Source of the DNA: Eubacterium pyruvativorans
Lineage (GTDB): Bacteria > Bacillota > Clostridia > Peptostreptococcales > Anaerovoracaceae
Assembly (NCBI RefSeq): GCF_900102225.1
Contig: NZ_FNBF01000016.1
Span: forward strand, 1 to 44,067
Length of the DNA: 44,067 nucleotides
Direction of reading: 5' to 3'
Position numbers and translations under genes: made by a program. Shown here one piece after another: positions 40,451 through 44,067 of the stretch. The notes beneath the pieces were generated by a model. That model did no database searches. It saw only the letters and a list, made by a program, of their open reading frames with translations, and was not told the DNA's origin. Position 1 is the first letter of the stretch. The number at the start of each line of letters is the position of its first letter.

Positions 40451-40536
40451 GACCGCAACCTGTCCTGGGCGACCGCAACCCGTCCTGGGCGACCGCAACC
40501 CGTCCCGGGCGACCGCAACCCGTCCTGGGCGACCGC
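40451..40536. repeat. 20-bp GC-rich tandem repeat after copy C
   Basis: GACCGCAACC(C/T)GTCC(T/C)GGGC is repeated four times in direct contact (40451, 40471, 40491, 40511), with a fifth unit degenerating at 40531. It ends ten bases before the stop codon of the hydrolase gene. Confidence 0.93.
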
Positions 40537-40545
40537 CCCCGGCCC

Positions 40546-41319
40546 CTATGCCCGGAAAAATTCCAGCGCCATATCCACCACCCGGTCCGGATCCCCCGGC
40601 TTCAGGTTGATGGAGTGCCCTTCTCCCGGAAAGAAGGTGATGGGAATCCGGAATTTTTCTGCAAAAACCCGGGCCATCTCCGGATCGATCACCGGGTCCT
40701 CGCTGCCGTGAACCATCCGGCAGCAGGTTTCTCCGAAGGCATCGGGGGCGAACGAGAGAAACAGGTTATTCTGCCGGAGGTCTTCGAACATGCTCCGGGG
40801 AATTTTCACCGGATTGCCCACGCCCAGATTTGGCTGGAGATATCCCTGCTTTTCCAGCAGCGCGGCGGCCTCCGGATCAGGCGGCGTTCCCGGAGGCCCC
40901 AGCAGCAGCCAGGGCATGTTCACCGCAGCACTGCGCATGAAAAAACGGTGTCCCCGATGGGGCCGGCTGCTGATATACAGGCCCGTAAGGTATGCGCCGT
41001 AGCTGGAACCAAAGTACAGGATTTCCGCATCCGGGCAGCGGGCCGCTGCTTTTTCTTCCACAAGCGCCAGGCTGTCTTTGCATGCTTCGATGCCCAGCGG
41101 CTCCTGCCTGGCTTCCTCTTCTCCATGCCCCGGCTGATCGTAAGACACGACGCCCACGCCCTCCGCCGGAAGCCGGCGCCGCAGCAGCTTGGCTGTGTCA
41201 CACTCTTTGCAGCTCTCGAATCCATGAACATACAGAACAATCTGCTTCGCCCCGTCGGGAATTTCCGCAAGGCAGGGCACGATGTGTCCGTTTCCTTTTC
41301 TGAGTTTCCAATTCTCCAT
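40546..41319 (-). CDS. Alpha/beta hydrolase
   Basis: 257 residues from ATG 41319 (CGGAGGATAG upstream). Catalytic residues are visible: nucleophile S106 in FGSSYGAY, acid D208 or D212 in GSEDPVID, and H235 in GEGHSI; LYVHGFES (about 29-36) is the oxyanion loop. No signal peptide, so it is cytoplasmic. The sequence suggests a small esterase or acyl hydrolase of unknown substrate. It is transcribed towards repeat element C and lacks a clear terminator before the minisatellite. Confidence 0.88.
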   Translation of the reverse strand: MENWKLRKGNGHIVPCLAEIPDGAKQIVLYVHGFESCKECDTAKLLRRRLPAEGVGVVSYDQPGHGEEEARQEPLGIEACKDSLALVEEKAAARCPDAEILYFGSSYGAYLTGLYISSRPHRGHRFFMRSAAVNMPWLLLGPPGTPPDPEAAALLEKQGYLQPNLGVGNPVKIPRSMFEDLRQNNLFLSFAPDAFGETCCRMVHGSEDPVIDPEMARVFAEKFRIPITFFPGEGHSINLKPGDPDRVVDMALEFFRA

Positions 41320-41357
41320 AATCTATCCTCCGATCTGATGTTGCGGATCTTTCCTTT

Positions 41358-41386
41358 AGCCTACCCGGCAGACTCTGTTTCGTCAA
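41358..41386 (-). promoter_or_regulatory. Promoter of the alpha/beta hydrolase gene
   Basis: On the minus strand TTGACG (41381-41386) and TAGGCT (41358-41363) are 17 bases apart, about 40 bases before the ATG. Confidence 0.6.
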
Positions 41387-41449
41387 TCTGCTCCGGGTGG
41401 AATGGACAAAAAATAAGCCACAGGCGCTCAGTATACCAGATTATAGAAA

Positions 41450-41464
41450 TGATAATTATTATTA
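41450..41464. promoter_or_regulatory. Fur/Per-type 7-1-7 box
   Basis: TGATAAT-T-ATTATTA matches the 7-1-7 Fur-family inverted repeat (TGATAAT-n-ATTATCA) at 13 of 14 arm positions. It ends 18 bases before a perfect TTGACA -35 box. Confidence 0.6.
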
Positions 41465-41482
41465 AAAATATCTGTGAAACTA

Positions 41483-41512
41483 TTGACACGCATAAAAAAA
41501 ATCAGGTAAAAG
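41483..41512 (+). promoter_or_regulatory. Candidate promoter of the LPKTG surface protein
   Basis: A perfect TTGACA (41483-41488) is present; the -10 box is unclear, the best being TAAAAG at 18 bases. It lies between the Fur-like box and the LPKTG gene. Confidence 0.45.
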
Positions 41513-41569
41513 TATGTTATTAATACGAAGTATGTGGGTTGGAAATTGGAAAAGAAAGGGAATGAATAG

Positions 41570-43228
41570 ATGGTATATAAAGGAAAGAAAATGTTGCTCC
41601 CGGTTCTGGTTCTCCTGATCAGCGTGCTGCTGACGGCGGGACGGATGACTCCGGTTCACGGGGTGGAGACTACATCTGACCAGAATTCCAATGGGAGGAT
41701 TAAGGTCAATTATGATAAGAATACGGACGTCCACACTGTGGATGGAACGAATATCATCCTTTTCTGCATGAACAATCAGATGCATTGGCCTCATTCTACA
41801 CCGGGTACTCCAAATGTACCGATGTATGAGGAAGGGTATTTGACGAAGGATAACTTTCAGGAAAAAACGGGGAGAACAGATTATGAAAAATTCATTCGGG
41901 AGCTCAGCGTTCTGCTCTACGCCGGTTATCCGTATAACGGTCTGGGGCTGTTCTCGATCGAAGGCAACGGGGGTTCCGGAAGTATTTCCGAAGCTGCTTT
42001 CCGCCAGCTGCTGATTCCTTCCGAACGTCTCCGGAGTGATTTCCCGGAGTTGAGCAAAACCGAGGCCGGTAAACCGGTGGAAGATCAGGATACGCTGAAG
42101 GCATTTATGGAGGCTGTTCGTAACTATTACATAACTTCGGATGTAACCGCCTCCGGGATGAAATACAGTGACATCACAGGCACTGCTTTTTATAAAGCAG
42201 CATTTTGTGTAGTAAATTATGCCGATCCGCGCAGGGCGTATACGAGTATATATTTGAATGAGAGTCCGTACGAGAGCACGAGCAAAGCGATCTGGCAGCT
42301 GATGGATGAATACGGTATCCCTGGGAACATAGGAATGATCCTCAGTGGCAAGAGCCGCGAACTGCTGGATAAAGCGAAATCCAGCGATGTCAGCATACTT
42401 TCGGCGGAACCGACGTCCGAACAGATCAGAAGTGTGAAGATCGTCGGAGACACAACTTTCTCCCAGTCGAAAGAGGATGGAAAATGGTACACCGGCGAAC
42501 TCCAGGTAGCGGAACCGGCGGACTTCCACGGGGCATACACAATCACGCTGCCGGAGGGTACATCACTGTATGAGGGCAGCACATTGGTGAAGGCCGGGGA
42601 GCCGTTCCGGCTGGTATCGGAGAAGAAGCCGGAGGGAACGGAGAAGGTGACGGTTTCTGCGACGATCCCGTGGCTGAAGAGTGTGAAGATGTATTCGCCG
42701 GTGAAGAATGCGGCGGGTCAGGAAGTGACCGCTTCTGACAGGAAAGCGTTCCAGCACATGGTCGGTGCGGAGATCGGAACGGCAGATGTGGGTGCGTCAG
42801 CGGATCTGACCGTTCCGGCGGAAGATCCAAACCAGCCGAGCACGACAGATCCGTCTAACCCGGTAAATCCGTCGAACCCTTCGACTCCGACAGACCCGTC
42901 CACGCCGGTAACCCCGCCGAATCCGGTGAATCCGAACGGACCGTCGATTCCGCCGAATCAGGAGAACACATCCGCTTCGGAGGAGCCGTCTTCGCCTGAA
43001 CACACTGTCAGCAGGGAAACGCCGGCTGCGAATCAGCCGGCCGCCTCGAAGAAACCGACCGCAGTGAAGAAGTCGGACGGGAACGGGAAGCAGAAGGTTT
43101 CTGCATCGGTTCTCCCGAAGACCGGAGATTCTTCGCACGTAATGCTGTGGGGGCTGGGGCTGATCGGGTGCGGCGCTGCCGCTCTGGGTCTTCTGACACT
43201 CAGAATCCGAAACCGAAGAGAAGAATAG
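41570..43228 (+). CDS. Sortase-anchored thioester-domain-like surface protein (LPKTG)
   Basis: 552 residues. Signal peptide 1-31 with a hydrophobic core LLPVLVLLISVLL. Residues about 45-270 resemble Gram-positive thioester (TQXA) adhesin domains: C66 in LFCMN followed by a W-P segment, and the late AIW helix. The Gln that forms the Cys-Gln thioester normally lies in T-Q-x-A-I-W; here the motif is T-S-K-A-I-W (237-242), so the covalent bond seems impossible unless another Gln serves. A beta-rich domain follows (about 285-410), then a Pro/Thr/Ser/Asn wall-spanning stretch (about 420-510) and LPKTG (515-519), membrane span and RIRNRREE tail. AAAGGGA precedes the ATG. The upstream Fur-like box suggests control by iron or peroxide. 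Confidence 0.8.
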   Translation: MVYKGKKMLLPVLVLLISVLLTAGRMTPVHGVETTSDQNSNGRIKVNYDKNTDVHTVDGTNIILFCMNNQMHWPHSTPGTPNVPMYEEGYLTKDNFQEKTGRTDYEKFIRELSVLLYAGYPYNGLGLFSIEGNGGSGSISEAAFRQLLIPSERLRSDFPELSKTEAGKPVEDQDTLKAFMEAVRNYYITSDVTASGMKYSDITGTAFYKAAFCVVNYADPRRAYTSIYLNESPYESTSKAIWQLMDEYGIPGNIGMILSGKSRELLDKAKSSDVSILSAEPTSEQIRSVKIVGDTTFSQSKEDGKWYTGELQVAEPADFHGAYTITLPEGTSLYEGSTLVKAGEPFRLVSEKKPEGTEKVTVSATIPWLKSVKMYSPVKNAAGQEVTASDRKAFQHMVGAEIGTADVGASADLTVPAEDPNQPSTTDPSNPVNPSNPSTPTDPSTPVTPPNPVNPNGPSIPPNQENTSASEEPSSPEHTVSRETPAANQPAASKKPTAVKKSDGNGKQKVSASVLPKTGDSSHVMLWGLGLIGCGAAALGLLTLRIRNRREE

Positions 43229-43250
43229 TTTGAAGATGGAATCAGCGGAG

Positions 43251-43291
43251 CTGCTGCGTGATGCCCGGGACGGGCTGCGCAGCAGTTTTTT
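43251..43291 (+). terminator. Terminator of the LPKTG gene
   Basis: CTGCTGCG pairs with CGCAGCAG, enclosing a second stem GCCCG-GGA-CGGGC, followed by six T residues. Confidence 0.92.
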
Positions 43292-43436
43292 CGTTTCTGT
43301 TCGGATGGATATGGCGGTGCGGGGGCGGAATCGAAGCCGCCGTCCGGGGTTTCTGCCGGACGAAAGAAATGGTACAATCGGAATGTGAATCGGGAAGCGG
43401 GAGAGACGATGGGAAGAAGGGAAGGAGAAGGTAGGC

Positions 43437-43736
43437 TTGAAGAGGGAAGAATTGTATGATGATCTGGTCCGCCTTCTGGTCCGCTACGGATATCCGGAAG
43501 AGTTCGGCCGGGCGATTGCCACGCAGCTGGGAACAGAGAAGACGATGATGCGGATGCTCAGGTATCTGCGGGCAGCCCGGCCGGTTTCGGCGGAGGAAAT
43601 TGCGGACGAAATGCTGGCCATCTGTGGGGAACGGGAGATGTGGCAGCGGAAGAAGGCCTCGGAGTATTACAGTGCGAAGTACTATCAGATGCGGTATGAA
43701 GGGTTCGGGGCGCCGGAAGATGATCCGGAGGAGTAG
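43437..43736 (+). CDS. Small hypothetical helical protein
   Basis: 99 residues from TTG 43437, with AAGGAG nine bases upstream and TACAAT (43373-43378) as a likely -10 box. The sequence is charged and mostly helical (DDLVRLLVRYGYPEEFGRAIATQLG, then ADEMLAICGEREMWQRKKASEYYSAKYYQMRYEG), with no signal or membrane part. The EMLAI...W..KKA.EYY.AKY pattern looks conserved, but I do not recognise a family. Small size and lack of partners leave the role open. Confidence 0.6.
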   Translation: MKREELYDDLVRLLVRYGYPEEFGRAIATQLGTEKTMMRMLRYLRAARPVSAEEIADEMLAICGEREMWQRKKASEYYSAKYYQMRYEGFGAPEDDPEE

Positions 43737-43793
43737 AAGAAAGCCTGCTAAGTAAAAGTCAAGTGTAATTCACAAGAATTTGGAGGGATGAAA

Positions 43794-43853
43794 ATGAGCA
43801 CAACAAACCAGACTGTCTTCATTCAGGCAGTCTCAGATTGTCCCTATGGATAG
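43794..43853 (+). pseudogene. Possible start of an interrupted transposase-like gene
   Basis: ATG 43794 has a strong GGAGG nine bases upstream and encodes MSTTNQTVFI before the frame runs into QAVSDCPYG and stops. The first ten residues resemble transposase N-termini of the IS110 type, and the sequence changes character just before a minus-strand IS110-like transposase end. It may be the start of a gene broken by that element; the evidence is thin. Confidence 0.3.
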
Positions 43854-43859
43854 ATGCAG

Positions 43860-44067
43860 TCAGGCTTCTGATCTAGCCTGACCCCGTAGACATTCCTTTA
43901 CCTTGCCGTAGTAAACCCGAAGGAACTTATTGGCACCTGCCGTCATGTAGACAAGGTAGGGTTTACCTTCCGACTTCTTCTTGAAAAGGAACTGGCTGAC
44001 AGGGTCGCCCTCTCGTGGGCCAAGCTTGAGCATGGCATCCATGATCTGGAACAGCGTTTTTCTGAGT
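43860..44067 (-). mobile_element. IS110-type transposase, C-terminal fragment at window edge
   Basis: The minus-strand frame is open to the window edge and ends at 43860. The last 69 residues, including EGKPYLVYMTAGANKFLRVYY and KVKECL, resemble the C-terminal end of IS110-family transposases (DEDD transposases without terminal inverted repeats). The upstream part, containing the catalytic residues, lies outside the window. A 7-bp dyad GTCAGGC/GCCTGAC (about 43859-43883) spans the stop codon. The family call is from memory of similar C-termini. Confidence 0.55.

Overview
The window looks like the chromosome of an anaerobic or microaerophilic Bacillota species, probably Erysipelotrichia or Clostridia; I cannot place it more precisely. 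The signs are strong Shine-Dalgarno sites, LPXTG-type surface proteins, FabK instead of FabI, a flavodiiron protein, a c-di-GMP-I riboswitch and intrinsic terminators throughout. Most of the window is GC-rich. The first 3.5 kb is visibly AT-rich (17 G/C of 60 at 1501-1560 against 37 of 60 at 4561-4620) and is probably acquired DNA.

Layout. 1-170: edge of an IS3-like element that has cut off an aldehyde dehydrogenase gene (168-1037). 1138-3534: a tiny membrane ORF, an orphan protein resembling the C-terminal half of CCA-adding enzymes, and an NhaC-type antiporter. 3646-6274: small alarmone synthetase, response regulator and histidine kinase in one overlapping operon. 7088-11524 (minus): class III aminotransferase, VanX-like D,D-dipeptidase, DUF819 membrane protein and a Crp/Fnr regulator. 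11738-14880: an acyl-CoA dehydrogenase/ETF-alpha/rubredoxin triple fusion translationally coupled to a flavodiiron protein. 15168-16619: MtaA-like methyltransferase and a small convergent gene. 16771-19368: promoter, c-di-GMP riboswitch and a VPXTG surface protein. 19524-25316: RDAC-like small protein, MATE exporter, AlkD-like protein, cytidylate-kinase-like protein, ion transporter and GNAT acetyltransferase. 26106-36397: a complete type II fatty acid synthesis operon (acpP, accBCDA, fabH, fabK, a second FabK/NMO-family flavoprotein, fabD, fabG, fabF, fabZ). 36472-43736: prolyl-tRNA deacylase, DUF2798, acyltransferase plus DUF6320 pair, alpha/beta hydrolase, Fur-box-preceded LPKTG thioester-domain-like protein, and a small hypothetical. 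43794-44067: IS110-type transposase remains.

The most unusual signal is non-coding. Three intergenic regions (6409-6878, 25398-25869, 39984-40436) carry the same roughly 450-470 bp element on the same strand. Each has nine GTGCG/CGCAC boxes in one order with nearly invariant spacing, then a YGYATACAA box, then a GC-rich minisatellite whose unit differs at each locus. Sequence between the boxes has diverged, but complementary inner arms and spacing are kept, which points to a selected RNA or DNA structure I do not recognise.

Two enzyme systems also stand out. The triple fusion plus flavodiiron protein forms a self-contained path from acyl-CoA to O2 or NO. The NMO-family protein inside the fatty acid operon has a C-terminal Cys cluster that suggests a FabX-like route to unsaturated fatty acids.
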